The translations under genes and the position numbers were made by a program. From contig NZ_VDZH01000005.1 in NCBI RefSeq assembly GCF_007673235.1, positions 186,001-250,000 of the forward strand: a stretch of 64,000 bases of DNA. The letters run 5' to 3'. The first letter of the stretch is position 1, and each line of letters opens with the position of its first letter. This document shows positions 34,888 to 43,760 of the stretch, in pieces. The notes under the pieces are model-generated. The model did no database searches. It was not told the origin of the DNA and saw only the letters and a list, made by a program, of their open reading frames with translations. The stretch comes from Curtobacterium pusillum. Its GTDB lineage: Bacteria > Actinomycetota > Actinomycetes > Actinomycetales > Microbacteriaceae.

Positions 34888-35403
34888 ATGACTTCCGAGG
34901 TGATGACCGGCACCGCGGGATTCTGGTACGGCGATGCGTCCAGGGTCGATGCGGTGGACGTGCTGAACGCGCTCCGCCGGTACCGGAGTGCCGAGAGCGC
35001 CGCCCAGCGCCGTGCGCGCGAGGCCCTCGGCATCGGCGAGAACGCCCTGCTGGCGCTGCGTGTGCTCCTCGACGCCGAGTCGGCCGGCCGCACGGTCAAC
35101 GCGAAGGACCTCGCCGAGGAGCTCGAGATCACGGCGGCGTCGACCTCGGCGCTCGTCGACCGACTCGTCCGCAGCGGGCACGTCGAGCGCCACCCGGACC
35201 CGAACGACCGCCGCGGCGTGATCCTCACCGCGTCCGGAGGCTCGATGCGCCAGGTGCTGCAGGTCATCGACCAGCTCGACTCCCGCGCGATCGAGGCCAC
35301 CGAGCACCTGTCGGGCGACGACATGGCGGTGATCGTGTCGTTCCTCGACGAGATGGTCCGCGTGGTCGACGACGTGGACGCGGTCGGCAAGCGCTCCGCG
35401 TAG
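34888..35403 (+). CDS. MarR-family transcriptional regulator
   Basis: 171 residues. The N-terminal extension MTSEVMTGTAGFWYGDASRV precedes the helices. Recognition region TVNAKDLAEELEITAASTSALV; wing HVERHPDPNDRRGVILTASG with the PNDRR core of MarR proteins. It stands alone, and its promoter carries a palindrome for self-control. The frame is open upstream of 34888 but that part precedes the promoter. Confidence 0.9.
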   Translation: MTSEVMTGTAGFWYGDASRVDAVDVLNALRRYRSAESAAQRRAREALGIGENALLALRVLLDAESAGRTVNAKDLAEELEITAASTSALVDRLVRSGHVERHPDPNDRRGVILTASGGSMRQVLQVIDQLDSRAIEATEHLSGDDMAVIVSFLDEMVRVVDDVDAVGKRSA

Positions 35404-35436
35404 CCTGCCGCCATGCGTCGCGCGTAGCCTGCTGCC

Positions 35437-35649
35437 ATGGCAACCACGGCGAACCCGGCGCCGCACGACCCCGAGGACGACATGCCCCTCGCGGAGCTCG
35501 ACGCCCGAGCACGGGCGGACGCAGCCCTCCGCCGCATCCGGGCCGGTTCGGACCCCGCACGTGAGGCGTTCGACCTCGCCAACACCATGAACGACGAGAC
35601 CGTCGGACGACTGACGAACGCCGTCCGACGGTTGTTCCGCCGGGGCTAG
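35437..35649 (+). CDS. Small hypothetical protein (70 aa)
   Basis: MATTANPAPHDPEDD, then a basic helical stretch (ARADAALRRIRAGSDPAREAF) and VRRLFRRG at the end. Upstream, the motif GCGTAGCCTGC-GCCATG occurs twice in tandem. The second copy provides TAGCCT close to the start, and the first ends in an ATG in another frame. Soluble, unknown function. Confidence 0.5.
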   Translation: MATTANPAPHDPEDDMPLAELDARARADAALRRIRAGSDPAREAFDLANTMNDETVGRLTNAVRRLFRRG

Positions 35650-35665
35650 CGGTTCTGCGGCTCCG

Positions 35666-36514
35666 TCAGAAGGCGGTGCCGACCGCGGCGATGTCGTCGC
35701 CGCCGTGGCCCGCCGCGCTCGCGTCGGCGTAGACCCGCCCGAGCGCGTCCAGCAGGACGGTCGAGACGCCGGTGTCCCGCGCCGCGTCCGTGATCAGGCC
35801 GATGTCCTTGCGCAGGCCGTCGAGGGCGAACTGCGCCGGGAACGAACCGTCGATGATCGCCTTGCCCTTGGTGTGCGCGTACGCCGAGTCGCTGGCGCTG
35901 CCGTCGATCGCCTCGAGGAAGAGCGCCGGATCCAGCCCGAGCGACTTCGCGACCGCGAGGGACTGGCCCGTCGCCGCCGTGATCGACGCGATCCAGGCGT
36001 TCGCCGCGAGCTTGAGCGCCGTCCCGGCTCCGACCTGCTCGCCGGCACGGACCGTCTTCGCGCCGATCGCGTCGAGGGCCGGGTCGATGCGGTCGAGCAC
36101 CTCCGACGGGCCGGCGGCGAGCATCGTCAGCGTGCCCTGCTCAGCCGGGGCCTTCGTGCCGAGCATCATCGCCTCGACGAGGGGGATGCCGTACTTCGCC
36201 GCGAGCTGCACGACGGTCTCGGTGCCGGCGACGCCGATCGTGGAGCACTGCACCCACACGGCGTCGATCGGGGCCTCGCCCGCGGCGGACTCGAGCACGT
36301 CCACGACGGCGTCGGTGTCGAACAGGGTCAGGAGGACGACCTCGGCGTCGGCGACCGCGACACTCGGGTCGGTGGCGACGGTCGCGCCCCGGTCACCGAG
36401 CGGAGCGGCCTTGTCGGCGCTCCGGTTCCACACCGTCACCTCGTGGCCCTCGCGGAGCAGCGATCCCGCCACTCCGGCACCCATCGTCCCGGTCCCCAGC
36501 ACACTCACCCGCAC
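35666..36514 (-). CDS. NAD(P)-dependent beta-hydroxyacid dehydrogenase (HIBADH family)
   Basis: 282 residues from GTG at 36514 with GGAG upstream. Rossmann loop VSVLGTGTMGAGVAGSLL, then VTVWNRSADKAAPL (Arg after the strand favours NADP). The substrate loop QCSTIGVAGTE (usually DxST) and the catalytic Lys region AGTALKLAANAW follow, with KDIGLITDAA near the end. The group includes 3-hydroxyisobutyrate, tartronate-semialdehyde and 6-phosphogluconate-like reductases. Substrate not assigned. Confidence 0.88.
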   Translation of the reverse strand: MRVSVLGTGTMGAGVAGSLLREGHEVTVWNRSADKAAPLGDRGATVATDPSVAVADAEVVLLTLFDTDAVVDVLESAAGEAPIDAVWVQCSTIGVAGTETVVQLAAKYGIPLVEAMMLGTKAPAEQGTLTMLAAGPSEVLDRIDPALDAIGAKTVRAGEQVGAGTALKLAANAWIASITAATGQSLAVAKSLGLDPALFLEAIDGSASDSAYAHTKGKAIIDGSFPAQFALDGLRKDIGLITDAARDTGVSTVLLDALGRVYADASAAGHGGDDIAAVGTAF

Positions 36515-36575
36515 GCGCGTCTCCGTCTCCGCAGCGACTCCCTGCCGCTGCGGCTCCGACGCTACGCGCCCGGGT

Positions 36576-37658
36576 TCAGAGCAGGCCGCGGTCCTGCAGC
36601 CAGGCGGCCGGATCGACGGGGGTACCGCCGATGATGACCTCGAAGTGCAGGTGCGAACCGGTGGAGACGCCGGTGTTGCCGACGGCGCCGATCCGCTGGC
36701 CGGCGGTGACGGTCTGACCGACACGGACGCCGATCTGCGACAGGTGGCCGTACCGGGTCTGGGAGCCGTCGGCGTGCTGCAGGAGGACCTGGTTCCCGTA
36801 CCCGCCGGACACCCCGGCGGAGACCACGCGCCCGGACATCGCCGCGACGACGGTCGTGCCGGTGGGGGCGGCGAAGTCGAGTCCCTGGTGGCTCGTCGAG
36901 CACGCACCACACCCCCGCACCCAGCGGGATCCGAAGCCACCCGCTGCCGGGATCGACCCGGCGACCGGGCGCACGGACGACGCCCCGGAGCCCTCCGACG
37001 GCGCTGCCGGACCGACCGCGGGTGCCGTACGGGCGGGGACCTTCCCGATGGCGAACGCGTCCCGCTCGACCGCGATCGAGGTGCCGGCCGACGCGGTGTA
37101 CTGCTGCGGGTCGAGCGCGGGGAGCATGCCCTGCGGCGTCGACGCCATCGCGGTCTGCGGGGTCGCGACGGACACGAACAGGCACGCGACCACGGCCGTG
37201 GCCGTGATCGGCACGGCCTTCGCCGAGGCGACGGCGCTGCCGAGGGTGCGAAGCGGGAGTGTGATGGCCTGCGTGACGGCTCGGCCGAGGTCGCCAGGCC
37301 CGGGCGTCCGGGACTCGGGACGGAGCGCACGGCGTGAGGACGGTGCGGGGGCCGCTTGCGCGGGGGTGGAGACCGGGACGGCGGGAGTGCGCACCGCCGC
37401 CCCGGTGGCTTCGTGGGTGACCGCACCGGCGGTCACGGTGGGCGAGACGACGGGGACGACGGGCCGCTGGGGCTGCTCGGACTGCTCGGCGCGCTGAGCC
37501 GCGGCCGTGGTGGTCCCCGCCGCGGCTTCGGCCGCACGGCGGGCGCGCCGGGTGAGCGGCACCTCAGGCGCGTCGGTGCCGGGGGCAGCCGCGGTGTTCG
37601 CCGCGTGCCGGGCTGCGCCGCGCGGGCGCATCGGCAAGTGGTCCGTCGTCGTGGTCAT
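36576..37658 (-). CDS. M23-family peptidoglycan endopeptidase, membrane-anchored
   Basis: 360 residues. An Ala/Pro/Thr-rich cytoplasmic N-terminal region (~148 residues) precedes a single span (PITATAVVACLFVSVATPQTA). An external linker leads to the LytM domain: CSTSHQGLDFAAPTGT (Zn ligands His and Asp), VSGGYGNQVLLQHADG, TRYGHLS and STGSHLHFEVIIGG (HxH). It cuts peptide crosslinks in the cell wall or activates other hydrolases. The domain is complete, so it is probably catalytic. Confidence 0.88.
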   Translation of the reverse strand: MTTTTDHLPMRPRGAARHAANTAAAPGTDAPEVPLTRRARRAAEAAAGTTTAAAQRAEQSEQPQRPVVPVVSPTVTAGAVTHEATGAAVRTPAVPVSTPAQAAPAPSSRRALRPESRTPGPGDLGRAVTQAITLPLRTLGSAVASAKAVPITATAVVACLFVSVATPQTAMASTPQGMLPALDPQQYTASAGTSIAVERDAFAIGKVPARTAPAVGPAAPSEGSGASSVRPVAGSIPAAGGFGSRWVRGCGACSTSHQGLDFAAPTGTTVVAAMSGRVVSAGVSGGYGNQVLLQHADGSQTRYGHLSQIGVRVGQTVTAGQRIGAVGNTGVSTGSHLHFEVIIGGTPVDPAAWLQDRGLL

Positions 37659-37677
37659 CGGGTTCGCCGGTGTTCGA

Positions 37678-38055
37678 TCAGGCGCGGACGACGCCGTCGC
37701 AGGCGATGCGCTCGACCTCGGTCGCGACGGCGTCGACGACGGCTCGGGTGATCGCGTCGGCCACGGCCTCGACCAGGACGAGCTGCTCGGCGCTCACGTG
37801 GTGCTCGGTCTCCATCGCGGTGGCGACGCGGCCGGGGATCTCGTCGATCGCCGCGACGAGGGCAGCGGGGACGAGGAGGGATTCCTGCGCCGCGACCGGG
37901 GCCGACATCGGCGAGGTCGGGGCGGGTGTGAACGTCGCCCGGGCGACGGTCGGCGCCGGCGCGGACTGCACCGTGGTCCGTGCTGCGGATGCGGTCGCGG
38001 GAACGGCACGCTCGGTGCGGCGGGCGATGGAGTCGAAGAGTGGCGTGGAGGACAT
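37678..38055 (-). CDS. Hypothetical protein (125 aa) upstream of the M23 gene
   Basis: MSSTPLFDSIARRTERAVPA starts after GGAAGG. The first half is Ala/Pro/Thr-rich and likely disordered. The second half (LVPAALVAAIDEIPGRVATA, QLVLVEAVADAITRAVVDAV) forms amphipathic helices. No signal peptide. It ends 19 bases before the M23 gene and is probably co-transcribed. The promoter region carries a perfect 16-base palindrome. Family not recognised. Confidence 0.6.
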   Translation of the reverse strand: MSSTPLFDSIARRTERAVPATASAARTTVQSAPAPTVARATFTPAPTSPMSAPVAAQESLLVPAALVAAIDEIPGRVATAMETEHHVSAEQLVLVEAVADAITRAVVDAVATEVERIACDGVVRA

Positions 38056-38114
38056 GCTGCTTGCCTTCCGATCAGGTGTCTGGACGATCCGTTCTCGGGC
38101 GGACCGCGGAGGGG

Positions 38115-38130
38115 TGTACCCGTAGGTACA
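38115..38130. promoter_or_regulatory. Perfect 16-base palindrome TGTACCCGTAGGTACA
   Basis: Arms TGTACC/GGTACA with a 4-base centre. It lies ~60 bases before the minus-strand gene at 38055, within an unusually A/T-rich stretch (38130-38180). Probable regulator site. Confidence 0.5.
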
Positions 38131-38197
38131 TCTCTATCCAAACACTGATATTTCGAATGTGCAATAGCAAGTGGTCACATACGCTGTGGCCAGCGCG

Positions 38198-38941
38198 TCA
38201 ATCCGGTTCGACGGCCTCGGTCGGGTCGTCGCGCCGGAGGGCCTGCCGGACCCGCTCGACGATCGTCGCGGGCGGGTTGTTGTACGCGTTCGCGGGCTCC
38301 TGGCCGCTGAGCTCCTGGATCGCCGCCATCACGGCATCGGTGGCGTGTCGACGTGCACGCCCGGAGGACGCCTCGCCGTAACCGGACAGGTCGAGCGGCT
38401 TCCCGAACTCGATCGTGACCTTCGCGAGCTTCGGGATCCGCGACCCGACGGGCTGGACGTCCTCGGTGCCGGTGAGGGCGACGGGCACCACGGGAGCGCC
38501 ACTGGTCAGCGCGAGCCAGGCCACGCCCGTCCGGCCCTTGTACAGGCGGCCGTCGAGGGAGCGGGTGCCCTCGGGGTAGATCGCGAACGCCTCCCCCGCC
38601 TCGAGCCGCTCGAGTCCGAGGTCCAGGGCGTGCTGCGCCGCCGAACCCGCGCCGCGCTCGACCCCGATCGCGCCGATGCCGCCGAAGAACGCCCGCGACA
38701 CGGCACCGCGCAGGCCCGTGCCCGTGAAGTACTCCTGCTTCGCGAGGAAGGACACCTTCCGCGGCGCCATGAGCGTGATCGCCGGGGAGTCGATGAACGA
38801 GCGGTGGTTGCTCGCGAGGATCACCGGACCCCGCTTCGGGACGTTCTTCCGGCCGATGATCCGCGGACGCCACAGCATGCGGGCGAGCGGCGTCACCACC
38901 GCGCGGCTCAGCGTGGTGGTGAACTTGGTCGAACCGGACAC
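38198..38941 (-). CDS. plsC: 1-acyl-sn-glycerol-3-phosphate acyltransferase
   Basis: GTG at 38941 is chosen because GAGGAGG (38947-38953) sits 5 bases upstream and a TACACT -10 (38970-38975) lies within the longer frame. This gives 247 residues. Motif I NHRSFIDSP (NHx4D) and motif III YPEGTRSLDG are clear. It adds the second acyl chain to lysophosphatidate at the membrane, giving phosphatidate for phospholipids. Confidence 0.88.
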   Translation of the reverse strand: MSGSTKFTTTLSRAVVTPLARMLWRPRIIGRKNVPKRGPVILASNHRSFIDSPAITLMAPRKVSFLAKQEYFTGTGLRGAVSRAFFGGIGAIGVERGAGSAAQHALDLGLERLEAGEAFAIYPEGTRSLDGRLYKGRTGVAWLALTSGAPVVPVALTGTEDVQPVGSRIPKLAKVTIEFGKPLDLSGYGEASSGRARRHATDAVMAAIQELSGQEPANAYNNPPATIVERVRQALRRDDPTEAVEPD

Positions 38942-39018
38942 CCGGGCCTCCTCGTGACGGGAGGTTCCGAGTGTAGTGATCACACCCGCGGTCGCATGCC
39001 CGCTGCGGAATGTGTCGG

Positions 39019-40866
39019 TCAGCCCGCCGCGGCGACCACGTCGAGCACGGCACGACCGTACCGCTCGAGCTTCGTGCCGCCGACGCCGGAGATCTCGGCG
39101 AGCTGGTCTTCGTCAGCAGGCTTGACCGCCGCGATCCCCCGCAGGGTGGCGTCGTTGAAGACCACGTAGGCGGGGACGCCCTGCTCGCGGGCCTGCGTCG
39201 CACGCCAGGCCCGTAGCGCCTCGAACAGGCCGAGGGCCTCCTGTGGCATGTCCGTGACGACGGTCCGACGGGAGCGGCTGGCACGCGGGGCCTTCACCGG
39301 GTCGCGGCGCATCCGGACGACGACCTTGCCGCCGAGGACGTCGGCGCTCGTCGGACTGAGCACGATCGTGCCGAAGCCGTCGCCCGAGACGGCGGCGTAG
39401 CCCTGCGCGAGCAGCTGCCGGGCGACCGCGCGCCACTCTGCTTCGCCGAGGTCGCTGCCGATGCCGAACGTCGCGAGGGACTCGTGCCGGAGTTCCTGCA
39501 CGCGGGGCGACTGCTTGCCGACCAGGATGTCGACGAGGTGCGAGACGCCGTACCGCTGGCCACGCTCGCGGTCGAGGCGCACCACGGTGGAGAGGAGCTT
39601 CTGCGCCGGCACCGTGCCGTCCCAGGACTCGGGCGGTGCGATGCACGTGTCGCAGTTGCCGCAGGCGGTGCTGTCCTGCCCGAAGTACGCGAGCAGGCGC
39701 ACCCGGCGGCACTCGATCGTCTCGCACAGGGCGAGCATGGCGTCGAGGTGGGCGCTGAGCTGCCGGCGGTGTGCGGCGTCGCCCTCGGACTGGTCGATCA
39801 TCCGGCGCTGCTGCACCACGTCGTTCAGGCCGTACGCGAGCCACGCGGTCGAGGGCAGTCCGTCACGGCCGGCGCGACCGGTCTCCTGGTAGTAGCCCTC
39901 CACCGACTTCGGCAGGTCCAGGTGCGCCACGAACCGGACGTCCGGCTTGTCGATGCCCATGCCGAACGCGATGGTGGCGACCATGACGATGCCGTCCTCG
40001 CGCAGGAACGTGGACTGGTTGCGTTCCCGCACCTTGGCATCGAGACCGGCGTGGTACGGCAGCGCCGGGATGCCCTGGTCGGCGAGGGCGGCCGCCGTGC
40101 GCTCGACCGAGTTGCGGGACAGGCAGTAGACGATGCCCGCGTCGCCGCTGTGCTCCGTCCGGATGAAGGTGAGCAGCTGCTGCAGCGCGCCGGTCTTCGG
40201 CTCGATGCGGTACTGGATGTTCGGCCGATCGAAGTCGGCCACGAAGTGCGCGGCGTCGTCGAGGCCGAGCCGGGCGGAGATCTCGCGGTGGGTCTGCGGC
40301 GTCGCCGTGGCGGTCAGGGCGATGCGCGGCACCGTCGGCCAGCGCTCGTGCAGGACGCTGAGCTCGAGGTAGTCCGGGCGGAAGTCGTGGCCCCACTGCG
40401 CCACGCAGTGCGCCTCGTCGATGGCGAACAGGGCGATCTGCGCACGGTCGAGCAACGCGCGGGTGGACTCGAGCCGGAGCCGTTCCGGTGCGAGGTACAG
40501 CATGTCGACCTCGCCCGACACGACCGCACGCTCGACCCGCGCACGCTCGTCCGGCCCCTGCGTGGAGTTGAGGAACGCGGCCTTGACGCCGTTCGCCGCG
40601 AGGGCGTCGACCTGGTCCTGCATGAGCGCGATGAGGGGTGAGACGACCACCCCGACGCCGTCCCGCACGAGCGCGGGTACCTGGTAGCAGAGCGACTTGC
40701 CGCCACCGGTCGGCATCAGGACGAGCGCGTCCCCGCCGGAGACGACCTGGTCGATGATCGACGCCTGCTCGCCCCGGAAGTCGTCGTAGCCCCACACGCG
40801 GTGCAGCACGTCGAGCGCCGCGGCACGCGAAGCAGACACGGCAGCGGGCGCGGGCGTGGTGCTCAT
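39019..40866 (-). CDS. recQ: ATP-dependent DNA helicase RecQ
   Basis: 615 residues. Walker A MPTGGGKS (51-58), DEAH box IDEAHC (~149-154) and the RecQ aromatic loop region [13 protein letters not shown]. Helicase motifs V-VI are [13 protein letters not shown] and [13 protein letters not shown] Zn-binding RQC part has ACGNCDTC, and a C-terminal HRDC domain ends in [15 protein letters not shown]. All modules of E. coli RecQ are present. It unwinds recombination and replication intermediates. The TAGGCT hexamer 6 bases before ATG suggests a leaderless transcript. Confidence 0.95.
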   Translation of the reverse strand: MSTTPAPAAVSASRAAALDVLHRVWGYDDFRGEQASIIDQVVSGGDALVLMPTGGGKSLCYQVPALVRDGVGVVVSPLIALMQDQVDALAANGVKAAFLNSTQGPDERARVERAVVSGEVDMLYLAPERLRLESTRALLDRAQIALFAIDEAHCVAQWGHDFRPDYLELSVLHERWPTVPRIALTATATPQTHREISARLGLDDAAHFVADFDRPNIQYRIEPKTGALQQLLTFIRTEHSGDAGIVYCLSRNSVERTAAALADQGIPALPYHAGLDAKVRERNQSTFLREDGIVMVATIAFGMGIDKPDVRFVAHLDLPKSVEGYYQETGRAGRDGLPSTAWLAYGLNDVVQQRRMIDQSEGDAAHRRQLSAHLDAMLALCETIECRRVRLLAYFGQDSTACGNCDTCIAPPESWDGTVPAQKLLSTVVRLDRERGQRYGVSHLVDILVGKQSPRVQELRHESLATFGIGSDLGEAEWRAVARQLLAQGYAAVSGDGFGTIVLSPTSADVLGGKVVVRMRRDPVKAPRASRSRRTVVTDMPQEALGLFEALRAWRATQAREQGVPAYVVFNDATLRGIAAVKPADEDQLAEISGVGGTKLERYGRAVLDVVAAAG

Positions 40867-40872
40867 GCCACG

Positions 40873-40878
40873 AGCCTA
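40873..40878 (-). promoter_or_regulatory. Leaderless -10 box of recQ
   Basis: TAGGCT on the minus strand, 6 bases before the ATG at 40866; it lies in the last codons of the upstream CPBP gene. Confidence 0.45.
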
Positions 40879-42000
40879 CGGGCGACCGGCGACACCCACG
40901 ACGTTGTCCACAGGCTCCGCCGACGCGTTGCCGGACCCGGCCACGTCGTCGGGGCCGGCCGGCGCGTCCACCCAGCCCGTGCCTCCAGGCCGGAGCCACC
41001 GGGAGCCGCCCGCCCAGGCCGGGGCCACACCGCGGAACCGCGGCGCCTGGCGACCGGCGAAGCGCCGGTCCAGGTGCCGCCACTTGGCGAGCAGCTCGAC
41101 CATGCCCCAGTACGCGAGCGAGGTCCCGAGGGTGATGAGCCAGCCGACGACGGTGCCGTTGGCGTCCTGCGACGTGAGGTCGATCTTCGACCAGCCCGGC
41201 GCCTGCACCACGAAGATCATGATGTTGTTGAAGGCGTGCTGCAGGACGGTGGCCTCGAGGCCACCGGTCCGCAGCACGATGATCGCGGCGATCAGGCCGA
41301 ACGAACCGACGTCGAGGATGCCCCACACGTTGTAGCCGTTCGGGATGTGCAGCAGCGCGAACACCACCGTCGAGACGGCGACGGCGACGATCGTGCCGAC
41401 GACCCGCACCGGGATCCACGAGCCGATGGTCTGCATGAGGAAGCCGCGGAAGATGTACTCCTCCGCCGCGCCCTGGAACGGGACGAGCAGCAGGACGAGC
41501 ACGATCGTGACCGTCAGCGTGCCGACCGACACCGTCGACTGACCGATCGCATCGTGGTCCCACCCGAAGCCGCCCTCGAAGGTGAACATGCCGCCGGTCT
41601 GGACCAGGAACATGATCACGGAGATCACGAGCGTCGGGAGGAGGCACCACGCCGCCCACGCCCAGCGCACGCGGAAGCGCGTCGACGACAGGATGCCCGC
41701 CGGGCCGAGACGCGCGATCCGCACCGCGAGCAGGACGCCGGGCAGCAGGACCACCAGCGACACGAGGCTCAGCGAGAGGGTCAGCGGGTCGGTCGGGTCG
41801 AGGGCACCGCTCTGCAGGTCGTCGAGCAGGCTCGTCAGCCCGGACTCGCCCTGGACCGCGGCGATCGGGATGAAGTAGGCGATCGTGATGAGGACCTGGG
41901 ACGCGATGTACCAGCCCGCCAGGAACGCCAGCGCCACGAGCGGGCGCCACCACCTCCAGCGTGCGTCGACGCGGGGCAGGCGGTGGTAGGGAACGCTCAC
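40876..42000 (-). CDS. CPBP-family intramembrane metalloprotease
   Basis: 374 residues from GTG at 42000. About 8 spans. The Abi/CPBP motifs are GAAEEYIFRGFL (EExxxR, residues ~178-189), FALLHIPNG (His) and LQHAFNN (His-xxx-Asn), which form the Rce1-like active site. The N-terminus VSVPYHRLPRVDARWRWWRP resembles actinobacterial CPBP proteins. The C-terminal ~60 residues are a polar tail containing a GGAGGCACG element arm. Substrate unknown. Confidence 0.88.
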   Translation of the reverse strand: MSVPYHRLPRVDARWRWWRPLVALAFLAGWYIASQVLITIAYFIPIAAVQGESGLTSLLDDLQSGALDPTDPLTLSLSLVSLVVLLPGVLLAVRIARLGPAGILSSTRFRVRWAWAAWCLLPTLVISVIMFLVQTGGMFTFEGGFGWDHDAIGQSTVSVGTLTVTIVLVLLLVPFQGAAEEYIFRGFLMQTIGSWIPVRVVGTIVAVAVSTVVFALLHIPNGYNVWGILDVGSFGLIAAIIVLRTGGLEATVLQHAFNNIMIFVVQAPGWSKIDLTSQDANGTVVGWLITLGTSLAYWGMVELLAKWRHLDRRFAGRQAPRFRGVAPAWAGGSRWLRPGGTGWVDAPAGPDDVAGSGNASAEPVDNVVGVAGRP

Positions 42001-42007
42001 GCCGTGC

Positions 42008-42013
42008 AGGCTA
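42008..42013 (-). promoter_or_regulatory. Leaderless -10 box of the CPBP gene
   Basis: TAGCCT on the minus strand, 7 bases before GTG at 42000. Confidence 0.5.
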
Positions 42014-42083
42014 CCGGGCCGGGCAGGATGGGAGCCGTGGGGCGGCGGGTCGGGGTGGTCGCTGGCGTAGGCGGTGTCCGCGG

Positions 42084-42155
42084 CCCGAGACTCGGGCTGA
42101 GCGACAGTTCTCGGGCGTTCCGGCACGAAGAGTGTCGCCCAGCGCGAGACTCGGG
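42084..42155. repeat. 72-base palindromic interspersed element, copy A
   Basis: Starts CCCGAGACTCGGG and ends GCGAGACTCGGG. The two halves are imperfect inverted repeats around GGCG. A second copy of the same length is at 56130-56201. It lies between two minus-strand genes. Confidence 0.7.
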
Positions 42156-42180
42156 CGGGTCGCGGGTCGGCGGACGCGCG

Positions 42181-42618
42181 TCAGGCGTCGGGGATGAGGC
42201 GCTTGCCGAGCGAGACCGTTCGGTCGTCCGTGTAGCCGAGGGACTCGTAGAACCCGATGACCTGCTCGTTGCCGGCGCGCACCTGCAGGTTGAGCTTCGG
42301 GCAGCCGAGGTCCGTCAGCAGCCGCTCGAACTCGGACATGAACGCACGGCCGAGTCCGGAGCCCTGCAGGTCCGGCCGCACGGCGAGGTAGTTCACCCAG
42401 CCCCGGTGCCCGTCGAACCCGGCCATCCCCGCACCGACCACCGGGCGGGCCGGGTCGTCGGCGTCCTCGGCGACGAGGAACAGCTCGGGCTGCACCGAGA
42501 GCTTGCGGGCGATGTCACGTCGGGGGTCGTTCCACGGACGCACGAGACCGCACGCCTCCCACAGGGCGACGACGGACTCGGTGTCGGCGGGCGTGAAGGC
42601 GCGGAGGACGTGCTGCAT
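42181..42618 (-). CDS. GNAT acetyltransferase, YpeA-like
   Basis: 145 residues from ATG at 42618. The alternative GTG at 42624 would abut the TACCGT -10 and is rejected. LWEACGLVRPWNDPRRDIARK is the signature N-terminal segment of YpeA-type acetyltransferases. The acetyl-CoA loop is VRPDLQGSGLGRAFM, followed by NLQVRAGNEQVIGFYESLGY. Substrate unknown. Confidence 0.87.
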   Translation of the reverse strand: MQHVLRAFTPADTESVVALWEACGLVRPWNDPRRDIARKLSVQPELFLVAEDADDPARPVVGAGMAGFDGHRGWVNYLAVRPDLQGSGLGRAFMSEFERLLTDLGCPKLNLQVRAGNEQVIGFYESLGYTDDRTVSLGKRLIPDA

Positions 42619-42624
42619 CTCCAC

Positions 42625-42630
42625 ACGGTA
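42625..42630 (-). promoter_or_regulatory. Leaderless -10 box of the YpeA-like gene
   Basis: TACCGT on the minus strand, 6 bases before the ATG at 42618; it decides the start codon. Confidence 0.5.
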
Positions 42631-42714
42631 ACGGTGCTGTGGAGAACCTCGTCACGGAAGCGTCGTCGTGATCTGATAGACCTGTCCGACCACCCCATCC
42701 GGATCAGGAGCCCC

Positions 42715-43518
42715 GTGACCGCACACGAGACACTCCCGTCGCGTCGATCAGGCCGCGACGGCGACGGTCGATCCGCGCGTCCGGCGCCGCGCCGTCGCCA
42801 GACCGTCGGTGGCGCGATCGTCTCGCTCATCGCCGAGCTGCTCATCATCGCGGGTGCCGGCACCGGGCTCTACGTGGTGTGGACGGCGTGGTGGACCGAC
42901 GTCGTCGCGGTGAACGCGCAGACGAAGCTCGTCGACGGGCTCGGGCAGAAGGACACCTCCGGGACCGGTACCGAGCACCGCGGGCCGGCGCCCGTGCTCG
43001 CCGAGCCGCCGACCGTGACCGACGTCTTCGGCACGATGCAGATCCCCCGCTTCGGCAAGGACTACGACCGCCCGATCGGCGAGGGCACGGACCGTGAGAA
43101 GGTCCTCAACACGATCGGCCTCGGCCACTACCAGGACACCGCGATGCCGGGCGCCGAGGGCAACTTCGCCGTCGCCGGACACCGCGTCACCTACGGCAAG
43201 CCGCTCAACCAGATCGCGGAGCTCAAGACCGGGGACGACATCGTCGTGCGGGTCACCGACGCCAAGACGAAGTTCGACGTCTGGTACGTGTACAAGGTCA
43301 CCGACTCGCAGATCGTCACGCCGGACCACGTCGAGACGATCGCTCCGGTGCCGAACAAGCCCGGCGTCGAACCGACGGCCAGTGACCGCTGGCTGACCCT
43401 CACCGCGTGCCACCCGATGTGGTCGGCGAAGGAGCGGTACGTCACCCACGCCAAGCTCGACTACTGGATGCCCGCGTCGGAGGGCACCCCGAAGGAACTC
43501 TCGGAGACGACGAAGTGA
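42715..43518 (+). CDS. srtE: Class E sortase
   Basis: 267 residues from GTG at 42715, preceded by AGGAG. An Arg-rich cytoplasmic start, one span (GGAIVSLIAELLIIAGAGTGLYVVW), then the sortase barrel. MQIPRFGKDYDRPIGEG, the catalytic His in VAGHRVTYG, the Cys in TLTACHP (TLTxC) and the Arg in KERYVTHAKL. Class E enzymes attach LAxTG-type proteins to the actinobacterial cell wall. No LAxTG substrate is encoded in the window. Confidence 0.9.
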   Translation: MTAHETLPSRRSGRDGDGRSARPAPRRRQTVGGAIVSLIAELLIIAGAGTGLYVVWTAWWTDVVAVNAQTKLVDGLGQKDTSGTGTEHRGPAPVLAEPPTVTDVFGTMQIPRFGKDYDRPIGEGTDREKVLNTIGLGHYQDTAMPGAEGNFAVAGHRVTYGKPLNQIAELKTGDDIVVRVTDAKTKFDVWYVYKVTDSQIVTPDHVETIAPVPNKPGVEPTASDRWLTLTACHPMWSAKERYVTHAKLDYWMPASEGTPKELSETTK

Positions 43519-43691
43519 TCTTCCCGTTCGTCTGGCGGATCCTGCCCGGACCCACCGCACTCAAGGTGATCGAGCTGCTCGTGCTGCTCGCCGCGATCGT
43601 CTTCGTCCTCTTCACGTGGGTGTTCCCGTGGGTCGCGGCGGACATCCTGCCGCCGCCGGACGGCACGGTGGACGTCACCCCGTCCCCCTGA
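43515..43691 (+). CDS. Small single-span membrane protein coupled to sortase E (58 aa)
   Basis: GTG at 43515 overlaps the sortase stop (GTGA). VIFPFVWRILPGPTALKVIE leads into one hydrophobic span (LLVLLAAIVFVLFTWVFPWV), then DILPPPDGTVDVTPSP outside. Small proteins of this form follow sortase E genes in Microbacteriaceae as far as I recall. They may assist the sortase; function unproven. Confidence 0.75.
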   Translation: MIFPFVWRILPGPTALKVIELLVLLAAIVFVLFTWVFPWVAADILPPPDGTVDVTPSP

Positions 43692-43760
43692 CCCGCGAGA
43701 CGCGGACCCTCGCACACTGCGCCGTGCGCGCCGCGCCCCGTGCGGGCGTGCGCGGGTCAG
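43688..43760. terminator. Inverted repeat spanning the stops of convergent genes
   Basis: CTGACCCGCG (43688-43697) and CGCGGGTCAG (43751-43760) are perfect 10-base arms, each containing the stop codon of one gene. Confidence 0.5.
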
